Shown one piece after another: positions 53,078 to 61,980 of a DNA stretch of 64,000 nt. Below the pieces are notes generated by a model. The model ran no database searches. It saw nothing but the letters and a program-made list of their open reading frames with translations, and was not told the DNA's origin. The stretch spans positions 1 to 64,000 of the forward strand of contig NZ_JAACFS010000012.1 of NCBI RefSeq assembly GCF_029051645.1. The letters are read 5' to 3'. Made by a program: the position numbers and the translations under genes. Every line of letters begins with the position of its first letter. Position 1 is the stretch's first letter. Source of the stretch: Bradyrhizobium sp. CSA112 (GTDB lineage Bacteria > Pseudomonadota > Alphaproteobacteria > Rhizobiales > Xanthobacteraceae).

Positions 53078-55081
53078 ATGACCCGCCGCAGCCGATCCCG
53101 AGATTCCTTGTTGGCTGGCCTGGGCTTCAGCCTGCTCGCATGGAGTGGCGTTGCCAACGCTGCCGACATGTCCCTCAAGGCGCCGGCTGTTAGAGCTGTT
53201 TATAGCTGGACCGGCTTCTATCTCGGCGGCCATGTCGGTTATGGCGGCGGCAGCTTCGGCCCTGATACCAACCCCCTGCCGTTGCAAGGCGTGTTTTTTC
53301 CCCACAGCATCACCGGCCTGATCGGCGGCTATCAGGCCGGCTACAATTTTCAGCTCCCGAACAACCTGGTGTTGGGCACTGAGGCCGATGTTTCGTTCCT
53401 GAGCACGCTTGATCGTCCGAGGCTTGCGCCGGCTCCCTTCAACACGACCTTCGACTATATTGCCACGGCCCGGGGCCGCGTCGGTTACGCCTTCGGAACG
53501 CTATTGCCCTATGTGACCGGCGGCGTCGCCTGGGCCAGGGCCCATGTCGACATCAATGATGTCGATGGAAGCGTGTTATCTACGCGCGGGCATACACATC
53601 TCGGCTGGACCGCAGGCGCTGGCGTCGAGTATGCCGCCGATGCCAGATGGAGCGCAAAACTCGAATACGACTACATCGATCTGGGAGCCCGAGCCTATGG
53701 GCTTGCGGACGTGCCGCTGCCGGACGTCAGGGTCGATCCGAAGATCCATACGGTCAAGCTCGGATTGAACTACAGGATCTGGGACGGGCCGGGCTCCGCG
53801 ACATCAAGCGATTACGCCATCAGGCCACCCACCCCTCCCGCGTCCAGGGACTGGAACGTCCACGCCCAGACGACATTCCTTCCGCAGGGCTATCCGAGCT
53901 TCCGCTCGCCGTATCAGGGTACGAACAGCCTGCCGGGCGCCGGACGCGTCAGAGAGACCTGGACGGTCGGAGCCTTTCTCGGCTGGCGGTTGTGGGACGG
54001 CGGAGAGTTCTATTTTGGTCCGGAGCTTGCGCAGGGCTTTGGAATCGGCGGTACACTAGGCTTGGCAGGTTTTTCCAACGGCGAAGCGCAAAAAGGCGGC
54101 GCCGAATATCCGAGATTCCGCGCACAGCGCTATTTCTTCCGGCAAACGTTCGGGCTCGGCGGCGAACAGGAAGAAGTAGCCGATGCTGCCAATCAGCTGC
54201 CGGGCAAGCGCGACATCGATCGGGTCACGGTGACGGTCGGACGATTTGCCGTCGGAGATTTTTTTGACGGCAATTCCTACGCAAAAGACCCGCGTGTGGA
54301 TTTCATGAACTGGGCAATGTGGGCGGCCGCGGCCTATGACTTTCCGGCCGATCTCCCCGGATTTACCCGCGGCGCCGTGGTCGAACTCAATCGCAAGGAT
54401 TGGGCAGTCCGCGCGGGCCTGTTTCAGGTACCCTCGGCTCCCAACAGCGATGTCCTCACCTTCAAGACCGGCGGAGCTGTTGTCGAATTCGAAGAACGTC
54501 ATACTGTGTTCGACCAGCCCGGCAAATTGCGGCTCGGCATCTTCGCCAATCGCGGCAATACCGGCAACTACCGCAACGCGCTGGCGATCAGCGCCGCAGA
54601 CCCGGCGCTCGATATCAACAACGTCATGACAGACATCCGGCGCCAAAATCTCAAATACGGATTCTACGTCAACGCCGAGCAACAGATCATGACGGATGTC
54701 GGCCTGTTCGCCCGCGCGAGCTGGAACGACGGCCGCAACGAAATCCTGTCGTTTACCGACATCGACCGCAGCGTCTCGGCAGGCCTGTCGGTCAAGGGCA
54801 GCTATTGGGGACGCCCGAGCGATACATTCGGTCTGGGCGGTGCGATCAACGGACTTTCCGGCACGCACCGCGATTTCCTGGCGGCCGGCGGTCTCGGCCT
54901 GCTGATCGGCGACGGCCGTCTCAACTACAGCAACGAACGAATCCTCGAGACCTACTACGCCTACGCCATCGACAAGAACTTCACGTTCACCGCCGACTAC
55001 CAGCTTATTACGAACCCCGCCTACAATGCCGACCGCGGCCCGGTCCACATCTTCTCCGGCCGTTTCCACGGGGAGTTCTAA
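53078..55081 (+). CDS. Large outer-membrane protein: Omp25-like barrel joined to OprB-like porin
   Basis: 667 aa from ATG 53078, with a signal peptide ending ANA (about residue 29). Residues 30-245 are an eight-stranded Omp25/Omp31-like barrel with SWTGFYLGGHVGYGGG and a last strand HTVKLGLNYRIW. Residues 255-667 match carbohydrate-selective OprB porins (NVHAQTTFLPQGYPSFRSPYQG, VTVGRFAVGDFFDGNSYAKD and a final HIFSGRFHGEF). The two barrels are joined in one chain without a stop. Two adjacent pores or an anchor plus pore are possible. No transport partners are near. Confidence 0.88.
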   Translation: MTRRSRSRDSLLAGLGFSLLAWSGVANAADMSLKAPAVRAVYSWTGFYLGGHVGYGGGSFGPDTNPLPLQGVFFPHSITGLIGGYQAGYNFQLPNNLVLGTEADVSFLSTLDRPRLAPAPFNTTFDYIATARGRVGYAFGTLLPYVTGGVAWARAHVDINDVDGSVLSTRGHTHLGWTAGAGVEYAADARWSAKLEYDYIDLGARAYGLADVPLPDVRVDPKIHTVKLGLNYRIWDGPGSATSSDYAIRPPTPPASRDWNVHAQTTFLPQGYPSFRSPYQGTNSLPGAGRVRETWTVGAFLGWRLWDGGEFYFGPELAQGFGIGGTLGLAGFSNGEAQKGGAEYPRFRAQRYFFRQTFGLGGEQEEVADAANQLPGKRDIDRVTVTVGRFAVGDFFDGNSYAKDPRVDFMNWAMWAAAAYDFPADLPGFTRGAVVELNRKDWAVRAGLFQVPSAPNSDVLTFKTGGAVVEFEERHTVFDQPGKLRLGIFANRGNTGNYRNALAISAADPALDINNVMTDIRRQNLKYGFYVNAEQQIMTDVGLFARASWNDGRNEILSFTDIDRSVSAGLSVKGSYWGRPSDTFGLGGAINGLSGTHRDFLAAGGLGLLIGDGRLNYSNERILETYYAYAIDKNFTFTADYQLITNPAYNADRGPVHIFSGRFHGEF

Positions 55082-55083
55082 CC

Positions 55084-55233
55084 GTCGTCCCTGCGAACGT
55101 CCAGATACCTTCTGTCGTCCCTGCGAACGCAGGGACCCATAGCCACCGGCCAAAATTGTTCTTGCAGGGATATTTGCCGTTCTGTCCTATCGATAGATCA
55201 CGCGGTATGGGTCCCTGCGTTCGCAGGGACGAC
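55084..55233. repeat. Palindromic intergenic repeat, type F, copy 1
   Basis: GTCGTCCCTGCGAACGCAGG appears at 55114 and in inverted form ending at 55233, with CCCATA and TATGGG inside. A truncated direct copy lies at 55084-55100. The core is a 23-base inverted repeat around a 75-base spacer. It fills the space between the porin and the convergent GltB-like gene. A second copy is at 61836-61966. Confidence 0.75.
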
Positions 55234-55265
55234 GGTGACAGACGTGCTCACCAACCGAGTGACGC

Positions 55266-56897
55266 TCACCCCGCCGGCTGGAACGAATCCGCGCGCGCCA
55301 TCGCCCAGGCATCGCGGAAACGCGGATCCTGGGTGCCTTCTATCAACTCGCCCGGACGCAGCGAGGGATAGAGCTGCGCAAACGACAATGTGTCGTTCGT
55401 GGAGGATCGCTGCGAGAAATGGATCGGCCGCAATTGCCGCGGGTGGTCGAGGCCGGCGGCGGCGATAAGTTCGGACAGGGCGTGCAGGGTAGCGTGGTGA
55501 TAATTGTAGACCCGTGCGGTCTTGTCCGGCACCACCAGCGCGCGGGCGCGGAGCGGATCCTGGGTGCTCACGCCGGTCGGGCATCGATCGGTATGGCAAC
55601 TCAGCGACTGGATGCAGCCGAGAGCAAACATGAAGCCGCGCGCCGAGTTGCACCAGTCGGCGCCGATCGCCATCGCTCGCGCCATGTCGAATGCGGTCGC
55701 GATCTTGCCGGCGGCGCCGATCCTGATCCGGTCGCGCGCATTGATGCCGATCAGTGCATTGTGGACGAAATTGACGCCTTCGCGCATCGGCATCCCCAGA
55801 TGGTCCATGAATTCCAGCGGCGCAGCACCGGTGCCACCTTCATTGCCGTCGACCACAATGAAATCAGGATATATCCCGGTCTGAACCATCGCCTTGCAGA
55901 TCGCCAGGAATTCCCAGGGATGACCGAGGCACAGCTTGAATCCGGCGGGCTTGCCGCCGGACAGTCGTCGCATCTCGCCGATAAAGACCATCATTTCCAG
56001 CGGCGTCGAGAACGCGCGGTGCGTGGCCGGCGAAATGCAATCCTCGCCCATGGGGACACCGCGAATTTTGGAGATCTCTTCAGAGACCTTGGCCGCCGGA
56101 AGCACCCCGCCATGCCCCGGCTTGGCGCCCTGGCTGATCTTGAGTTCGACCATCTTGATCTGATCGTCGCTGGCGACGCGAGCAAATTCCTCCGGGTTGA
56201 ACGAGCCGTCGCGGTTGCGGCAGCCGAAATAGCCCGAGCCGATTTCCCAGATGATGTCACCGCCGTGTTCGCGGTGGTAAGGACTGACGCCGCCCTCGCC
56301 GGTGTCATGCGCAAAGCTGCCCTTCTTCGCACCGCCATTTAGCGCCCGCACCGCGTTGGGGCTGAGCGCCCCAAAACTCATCGCCGAGATGTTGAAGACC
56401 GAGGCCGAGTACGGCTTGGTGCAGTCGGGTCCGCCGATGGTGACGCGAAATTGCTCTACGGCACGAGACTTCGGCGCCATCGAATGGTGCATCCATTCAT
56501 AACCATCGCGATAGACGTCCTGCTGGGTGCCGAACGGCCGCTTGTCGAGCACCATCTTGGCGCGCTGATAGACCAGAGCGCGGGTATCGCGGGAGAACGG
56601 CATGCCGTCCTTCTCGCTCTCGAAGAAGTATTGCCGGATCTCGGGGCGGATTTCCTCTAGCAGGAAGCGGATGTGCGCTGAGATCGGATAGTTGCGTAGG
56701 ACCGCGTGATTCTTTTGCAGGAGATCACGAATGCCGAGCAGCGTGAGCGCGCCGAAGATCGCGATCGGCACCAGCAGAAATTCCCAGACTTTTAGATTAT
56801 TGTCGAAAATCCCGATGCCGATCAGCAACGCCGTGACGACGGCACAGACCGTTAGAATAATGTAGCGTGGCGAGAACGGAAGCAGCAGCGTATCCAT
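55266..56897 (-). CDS. FMN-binding glutamate-synthase-like protein (GltB2 type)
   Basis: 543 aa. Two N-terminal membrane segments (about 10-55), then a GltS/GltB-like FMN barrel. Key pieces: FNISAMSFGALSPNAVRALN, then GGVSPYHREHGGDIIWEIGS, and the phosphate-binding end GNEGGTGAAP. A Cys cluster near CNSARGFMFALGCIQSLSCHTDRCP could hold an Fe-S cluster as in glutamate synthase. It lacks the amidotransferase and NADPH domains, so it is a stand-alone FMN oxidoreductase of unknown substrate. Confidence 0.9.
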   Translation of the reverse strand: MDTLLLPFSPRYIILTVCAVVTALLIGIGIFDNNLKVWEFLLVPIAIFGALTLLGIRDLLQKNHAVLRNYPISAHIRFLLEEIRPEIRQYFFESEKDGMPFSRDTRALVYQRAKMVLDKRPFGTQQDVYRDGYEWMHHSMAPKSRAVEQFRVTIGGPDCTKPYSASVFNISAMSFGALSPNAVRALNGGAKKGSFAHDTGEGGVSPYHREHGGDIIWEIGSGYFGCRNRDGSFNPEEFARVASDDQIKMVELKISQGAKPGHGGVLPAAKVSEEISKIRGVPMGEDCISPATHRAFSTPLEMMVFIGEMRRLSGGKPAGFKLCLGHPWEFLAICKAMVQTGIYPDFIVVDGNEGGTGAAPLEFMDHLGMPMREGVNFVHNALIGINARDRIRIGAAGKIATAFDMARAMAIGADWCNSARGFMFALGCIQSLSCHTDRCPTGVSTQDPLRARALVVPDKTARVYNYHHATLHALSELIAAAGLDHPRQLRPIHFSQRSSTNDTLSFAQLYPSLRPGELIEGTQDPRFRDAWAMARADSFQPAG

Positions 56898-57255
56898 GGA
56901 ACCCCTCAGCCGGATTGTCGCGTCGCCGGCGCCAGCTTAGTCCAACCGCCGGAACGAACGCTACACGATATACGGAGCGGCATTCAGGCAAGTGACGGCG
57001 GCCTGGAAAAATAGTTGGCGGCTTCACCAGGCTAACATAAGCCTGTCGCCTTTTGCAGTGCAGCGTAGCGGTCCGGCGCCCGCCACTCAGTGGCTGTGCA
57101 ACCGCATCTCGTGCGGAATCTTGCCCTGCAGCCCATGCTGGGCCAGCCACGTGGATATGATCGTCGGTTCGAGAGAAACCTTACGGTGAGCCCACCAGCG
57201 GGCATAGCGGCGGGAGAACGGGGCGGGCTACTGGGCGCAATCGGCCCAGCAGCCC
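56898..57255. other. Gap containing a broken reading frame
   Basis: On the minus strand 57087-57227 an open stretch of 46 codons reads RRYARWWAHRKVSLEPTIIS, then WLAQHGLQGKIPHEMRLH. It stops at TGA 57087-57089, follows an in-frame TAG at 57228-57230, and has no start codon. The composition is protein-like, so it may be the tail of a lost gene. I do not recognise it. Nothing else is seen here. Confidence 0.35.
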
Positions 57256-57342
57256 GTAGCCCGGATGGAGCGAAGCGCAATCCGGGACAGATTCGTGGCG
57301 GATGAAGCGATCCCGGATTTCGCTTCGCTCCATCCGGGCTAC
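57256..57342. repeat. Palindromic intergenic repeat, type A, copy 2
   Basis: It has the same outer arms as 7422-7508, GTAGCCCGGATGGAGCGAAG and CTTCGCTCCATCCGGGCTAC, with a different centre. It lies eight bases beyond the fpr stop and can form a hairpin that would end fpr transcripts. Confidence 0.85.
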
Positions 57343-57349
57343 AAGACTG

Positions 57350-58123
57350 TCAGCGCTCGACGAACGCCTTCTCGATCACGAAATGGCCGGGCGTGTTGTG
57401 GCTGCCTTCGAGGAAGCCGCCGGACTCGAACATCTGCTTCAGCTCTTCCAGCATCCCCGGGCTGCCGCACATCATGATGCGGTCGGTCTCGATGTTGAGC
57501 GGAGGCTGATGGATGTCGTTGAACAACTGCTCGGACGAGATCAGGTCGGTAATGCGGCCGCGGTTGCGGAACGGCTCGCGGGTCACCGTCGGGTAGTACA
57601 GCAGCTTCTCAGACAGCAGCGGCCCGAACAGTTCGTCCTCGCGCAGCTTGGCAACCAGCTCCTCGCCATAGGCGAGTTCGGAAACCTGACGGCAGCCATG
57701 CACGAGCACGATGGTCTCGAAGCGCTCATAGACATCGGGGTCCTTGATCAGGCTCGCGAACGGCGCGAGACCAGTGCCGGTCGACAGCAGCAGCAGGCGC
57801 TTGCCCGGAATCAGATTGTCGGTGATCAGCGTGCCGGTCGCCTTGCGGCCGACCAGGATCTCGTCGCCCTCGCGGATCTTCTGCAGCTTCGAGGTCAGCG
57901 GCCCGTCCGCGACCTTGATGGAGAAGAATTCGAGTTCTTCCTCGTGATTGGCGCTCGCCATGCTGTAGGCGCGCAGCAGGGGCCGGCCCTCGACCTCGAG
58001 GCCGATCATCGCAAACTGGCCGTTCTGGAAGCGAAAACCGGAATCACGGGTGGCTCGGAAGCTGAAAAGCGTATCGGTCCAGTGCCGGACAGCAAGAACC
58101 TTCTCTCTATAGAATGCGCTCAT
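57350..58123 (-). CDS. fpr: Ferredoxin/flavodoxin-NADP+ reductase
   Basis: 257 aa from ATG 58123 (MSAFYREKVLAVRHWTDTLF); an in-frame ATG at 58237 is unlikely. FAD motif RAYSMAS, then NADP-site GKRLLLLSTGTGLAPFAS and the C-terminal NVE-type end HFVIEKAFVER. It moves electrons between NADPH and ferredoxin or flavodoxin, used in redox balance and oxidative stress. Divergent from the ATP-grasp gene with about 290 bases of lower-GC DNA between. The repeat A copy is at its 3' end. Confidence 0.95.
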   Translation of the reverse strand: MSAFYREKVLAVRHWTDTLFSFRATRDSGFRFQNGQFAMIGLEVEGRPLLRAYSMASANHEEELEFFSIKVADGPLTSKLQKIREGDEILVGRKATGTLITDNLIPGKRLLLLSTGTGLAPFASLIKDPDVYERFETIVLVHGCRQVSELAYGEELVAKLREDELFGPLLSEKLLYYPTVTREPFRNRGRITDLISSEQLFNDIHQPPLNIETDRIMMCGSPGMLEELKQMFESGGFLEGSHNTPGHFVIEKAFVER

Positions 58124-58412
58124 GGGTTTTCGTTTTTCCTGACGTCTCGATGTAGAACGTTTCGGTCTTCGGGCCTCGAAGTGCCAAAAATCAGCGAAAT
58201 CATTGGCAATTTGGCGCTTCATTTGCGCACGGGACACACATAGTCAATATGACCCACAGCACAATTGAGAACTCGGAATGGCAGTCGGTCTATTTTACAA
58301 AAAGGTTCGATTGGCTTCGTTAACGCTTTCTCGCGCAATTAACTTGCTGAATTTGGCACCGATCTGGCAATAAATGACTACATCGAATTAAGAACGTTTC
58401 AAAAGAGATCGC
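58124..58412. promoter_or_regulatory. AT-rich divergent promoter region between fpr and the ligase pair
   Basis: 289 bases, clearly richer in A and T than its neighbours (for example around 58280-58405). It must carry the promoters for fpr and for the coupled ligase genes. No exact operator was identified. A site resembling AAAAGAGATCGC lies just before the ATP-grasp ATG. Confidence 0.4.
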
Positions 58413-59411
58413 ATGCGAAGCCCCAGTGAGTTTCGAAAGGGAAAACCGGGCTTCTATCCGGACCAGGCGGTCTATGCCGAATTTGCCTGCGCCGAATTCG
58501 GGCTGGCATTTCGCGACCTCGACGGCGGCTCGGGATTGATATTCAGCGTCGCCTCGCGCGACAGGCTGCTTCATTTCGGCGCCGGCCGATGCTCCTGGTA
58601 TCCGCAGAACAATGCGACGGCTTCGACGCTGGCGTCGGACAAGTTTTTTGCCAGCAGGATTCTCCGAGAGGCCGGTGTGCCGGCGCTCGGCGGCGAATAT
58701 TTCTTCCTGCACGACCGCCACCGCGCGCATCGCCCGGCGGGCCATGAGCGCGTCGACGCCATCGACTGTTTCAGGAGATTGGGTGGAGCGGCCTTCATCA
58801 AGCCGCTCACGGGATCGCGCGGCGATTTCGCGGAGGCTGTTCACGGTGAAGCGGCGCTCGTCCGGTATCTCGATGACGTGATGAAGTACTATGACGCGGT
58901 CCTGATCCAGCCGATCGTCGATGCAACAGAGTATCGCATTTTCCTGCTCGACGACGACGCGCTCTATTGCGCGCGAAAGTATCCGCCATTCGTATCGGGC
59001 GACGGCGTGCACACCATGCGTGAATTGCTCACCGTCCACAATGATGCCCTGCGCGCACGCGGCCTCTCGCCTGCTTCGCTGCCGAACCAGGATCCGTCGC
59101 TCGATACTGTGCCGGCAAAGGGCGAACGCCGCGAGATCCCCGGACGCATGAATCTGAGCGCGGGCGGCACGATGGTGCTGGCGCCGGCGCCATCCGAAAC
59201 GGCCGTCACCCTGGCGCGGCAGGCCGCCCGCGCGATTGGGCTTCGCGTCGCAGCCATCGACATGTTCGTCGATATCGGCGGCAATCCCGATGCTATCGAG
59301 ATCATCGAGATCAATTCCAACCCGGCGATCCGGCTGCTGGAAGATTCCAGCCGCGGCGACCTGATCCTGAAGATCTGGCATCACACCTTCTCCGCCGTGG
59401 GACTGCTGTAG
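58413..59411 (+). CDS. ATP-grasp ligase related to the cyanophycin synthetase ATP-grasp domain
   Basis: 332 aa, no signal or membrane segment. ATP-grasp features: LASDKFFASRILREAGVPA (like the family's nucleotide lid helix), AFIKPLTGSRG, VDATEYRIFLLDDDALYCAR, and EIIEINSNPAIRLL with the metal-binding Glu and Asn. Between them is VSGDGVHTMRELLTVHND and then GRMNLSAGGTM. CphA proteins carry the close equivalents VxGDGxxTIxELI..N.D and NLSTGGTA. The CphA N-terminal domain is missing. It forms acyl-phosphate and then an amide bond. The next gene overlaps by one base. Confidence 0.87.
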   Translation: MRSPSEFRKGKPGFYPDQAVYAEFACAEFGLAFRDLDGGSGLIFSVASRDRLLHFGAGRCSWYPQNNATASTLASDKFFASRILREAGVPALGGEYFFLHDRHRAHRPAGHERVDAIDCFRRLGGAAFIKPLTGSRGDFAEAVHGEAALVRYLDDVMKYYDAVLIQPIVDATEYRIFLLDDDALYCARKYPPFVSGDGVHTMRELLTVHNDALRARGLSPASLPNQDPSLDTVPAKGERREIPGRMNLSAGGTMVLAPAPSETAVTLARQAARAIGLRVAAIDMFVDIGGNPDAIEIIEINSNPAIRLLEDSSRGDLILKIWHHTFSAVGLL

Positions 59412-60727
59412 TGTTCGACCTGCCGAAATACGGCGACGGCGTCTGCCTCGCACGCATGGCCGAGCTGCTCGCGCATCTTTCCATCGATCGCGCGCGGCTG
59501 CAGCGCAACGCGGTGGTGGTAGCCGGCTCGAACGGCAAGGGCAGCACGGCGGCGATGTGCGCCGCTATCGGCCGCGCCTACGGCCTGCGCACCGGCCTGT
59601 TCACGTCGCCGCATCTCTTTCGCTTCAACGAACGGATTCAGGTCGACGGCATCGAGATCGGCGACGACGCACTCGTGCGCCTGAAGCGGCGGGTCGAAAC
59701 CGCTGTCGCTACCGTCTCGAAGCGTGTGGACGAGAAGTTCGGCGCTTTCGAAGCACTGTTCGCGCTTGCCTGTTTGCACTTTCAGGAGAGTCAATGCGAC
59801 TTCGCGGTGTTCGAGGCAGGTATCGGTGGCCGCTACGATCCTGTCCGTCTGGTGGGCGCGCGCGAGACCTGCGTCACCTCTGTTGACTACGAGCATGTCG
59901 AACTGCTCGGAAATTCGCTCGAATTGATCGCCTCCGACAAGAGCGACGCCTGCGTCGCCGGCGGCACGATCGTCTATGGCGAGAACTGCCGAGGCCTGCG
60001 GCCGCATCTCGTCGAACATAATCGCGGCGCGGGCCGCACCTCGCTGTTTGTCCGCGACGAGATCGGGATCGACAACGAGACTGTGGCGGCCTCAGATCAG
60101 CATTTTGATTTCCAGTTCGGATATCATGATTATTGCCGCCTTGAAGTGAACCTGCCCGGCGCATTTCAGTTCAACAATGCAGCCATTGCGGTCACCCTGT
60201 TTCTGCTCTGGCTGCAGCGCGAGCAGCCGCGCAAGGCTGCCGACCGGATCGAAGCCGCGATACGCGCCGGACTGCGCGAAGTGCGATGGCCCGGCCGCCT
60301 CGAAACCATCCAGCGGGACCCGCTCACCGTGATCGATGTCGGCCATACGCCTGATGGCATCCGGCAATCGCTTACAAGCCTCATGTCGATTCATGGCCGC
60401 GACGGCTGGATTCTCGTCACCGGTGCGTCGCGCGACAAAAGGGCCGACGAAATCGTCGGCGCGCTGGCGCCATCCTTTGACACGATCATTTGTACGGCAG
60501 CGCATCACAAGGGAGCCGACGCGCAAACCATCGCGGCCGCGGCGCGGCGCGGCAATCCCAAGGCGAACATTCATATCGCCGCGACGATCGCAGACGCGGT
60601 GCGGCTTTCGCAGGAGATGGCTCGGCACCAAAAGCGAAGCGTATATGTGGCCGGTGGATTATTCCTGGCGATCGAATACGCGACCGTCGTCAAGGACGGC
60701 CGCGCGGAGGATTTGGAGTTTTTCTGA
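59411..60727 (+). CDS. FolC-like Mur ligase, coupled to the ATP-grasp gene
   Basis: 438 aa from GTG 59411, sharing one base with the stop before it (TAGTG). P-loop: VVAGSNGKGSTAAM, against GTNGKGS in FolC. FolC-type segments follow: GLFTSPHLFRFNERIQVDG and FEAGIGGRYD. The Mur C-terminal domain starts at about residue 290 with VIDVGHTPDGI, where FolC has AHNP. It is a full-length Mur ligase, yet paired with an ATP-grasp rather than with accD or trp genes, where the main folC usually lies. It probably ligates an amino acid to a carboxylate. Confidence 0.88.
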   Translation: MFDLPKYGDGVCLARMAELLAHLSIDRARLQRNAVVVAGSNGKGSTAAMCAAIGRAYGLRTGLFTSPHLFRFNERIQVDGIEIGDDALVRLKRRVETAVATVSKRVDEKFGAFEALFALACLHFQESQCDFAVFEAGIGGRYDPVRLVGARETCVTSVDYEHVELLGNSLELIASDKSDACVAGGTIVYGENCRGLRPHLVEHNRGAGRTSLFVRDEIGIDNETVAASDQHFDFQFGYHDYCRLEVNLPGAFQFNNAAIAVTLFLLWLQREQPRKAADRIEAAIRAGLREVRWPGRLETIQRDPLTVIDVGHTPDGIRQSLTSLMSIHGRDGWILVTGASRDKRADEIVGALAPSFDTIICTAAHHKGADAQTIAAAARRGNPKANIHIAATIADAVRLSQEMARHQKRSVYVAGGLFLAIEYATVVKDGRAEDLEFF

Positions 60728-60819
60728 ACGTGGCGCACAATCCGCGCAGTCGAACGGCGCGTCTGCGGCCAGTACATTCGGAATAGGCCAAAATAAAACG
60801 ACACCGAGGGGAGAACATC

Positions 60820-61821
60820 ATGAGCGACACCGTCAATCGTCAGATCCTGCTGGTCGAAAAGCCGAGCGGCAAGCTCGGCCTTGAGCATTTCAACCTGGTC
60901 CAGGGTACCGTGCCCGCGCCGAAAGACGGCGAGGCGCTGGTGCGGACACGCTATATCTCGCTCGACGCCGCCAACCGGGCATGGATGCACGGCGCCACCT
61001 ATCGCGCCGCAGTGGAGGCCAACACGGTGATGGCGGGCGGCAGCATCGCAGAGGTCGTCGCCTCGAAGGCTTCAAGTCTCGCGCCGGGCGATATCGTATT
61101 CGGCGACACCGGCTGGCAGGATTATGCCGCAGTATCAGCCAAGCATCTCACCAAGATGCCTGACATGGAGCCGATGACACATCTGCTCAGCGTCTACGGC
61201 ATCGCGGGTCTCACCGCCTATTTTGGTCTGTTGCATGTCGGCAAGCCGAGGGAAGGCGAGACGGTAGTAGTCTCGGCGGCTGCCGGCTCCGTCGGATCGA
61301 TCGTCGGACAGATCGCGAAGATCAAGGGCTGCAACGTCATCGGCATCGCCGGCGGCAAGGACAAGTGCCAGTGGCTGACTTCCGAACTCGGCTTCGACGC
61401 CGCGGTCGATTACAAGGACGGCGCGACCTTCAAGGCCCTGCGCGCCGCGGCGCCGAAGGGCATCGACGTCTATTTCGATAATGTCGGCGGCGACATTCTC
61501 GAGGCCTGCCTTTCGCTGATGAACAACCGCGGCCGCATCGCCTGCTGCGGCGCGATCTCGCAATATGACGGCGTGCCGTCCGCCCATGGCCCGCGCGGCG
61601 TGCCCGGCCTGATCGTAGTGAAGCGCCTCATCATGCAGGGCTTCATCGTAATGGATTACATGGACCAGAGCGGTCAGGCGCTCGCCGACCTGCAGTCCTG
61701 GGTCGCGTCAGGCAAATTGAAGGTGCAGGAAGACGTGATCGACGGGATCGAGAACACGCCGAAAGCGCTGATCGGCCTGCTCGCCGGCGAAAACCGCGGC
61801 AAGAGGATGGTGAGGGTGTAG
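60820..61821 (+). CDS. MDR family NADP-dependent oxidoreductase
   Basis: 333 aa from ATG 60820, with GAGGGGAG seven bases upstream. The zinc-free MDR type: VSAAAGSVGSIVGQIAKIKG (nucleotide binding), DYKDGATFKALRAAAPKGID and VYFDNVGGDILEACL are typical of the leukotriene B4 dehydrogenase or prostaglandin reductase (CurA) group. It reduces alpha,beta-unsaturated ketones or aldehydes with NADPH. It lies 92 bases after the Mur ligase on the same strand; an A/T-rich leader suggests its own start signal. Confidence 0.93.
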   Translation: MSDTVNRQILLVEKPSGKLGLEHFNLVQGTVPAPKDGEALVRTRYISLDAANRAWMHGATYRAAVEANTVMAGGSIAEVVASKASSLAPGDIVFGDTGWQDYAAVSAKHLTKMPDMEPMTHLLSVYGIAGLTAYFGLLHVGKPREGETVVVSAAAGSVGSIVGQIAKIKGCNVIGIAGGKDKCQWLTSELGFDAAVDYKDGATFKALRAAAPKGIDVYFDNVGGDILEACLSLMNNRGRIACCGAISQYDGVPSAHGPRGVPGLIVVKRLIMQGFIVMDYMDQSGQALADLQSWVASGKLKVQEDVIDGIENTPKALIGLLAGENRGKRMVRV

Positions 61822-61835
61822 ACTCTCTATCAGCC

Positions 61836-61966
61836 GTCGTCCCGGCCAAGCGAAGCGCGAGCCGGGACCCATAGCCACCGCATCGAGTTTGGCGACGAGC
61901 TGGAGCTCCAGCTCGCCATAACCATGAAAACCTGTGGTTATGGGTCCCTGCGTTCGCAGGGACGAC
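61836..61966. repeat. Palindromic intergenic repeat, type F, copy 2
   Basis: The right arm TATGGGTCCCTGCGTTCGCA, then GGGACGAC, matches copy 1. The left arm is diverged (GTCGTCCCGGCCAAGCGAAG, then GGGACCCATAGCCACCG). A small hairpin GAGCTGGAGCTCCAGCTC lies at the centre. It fills the gap between the convergent MDR and RND genes. Confidence 0.75.
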
Positions 61967-61980
61967 CGATAAATTGTTGC

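Noticed and set aside
54056..55153. 365-codon minus-strand frame opposite the porin
   Set aside because: Antisense shadow; the plus-strand protein has a signal peptide and family motifs.
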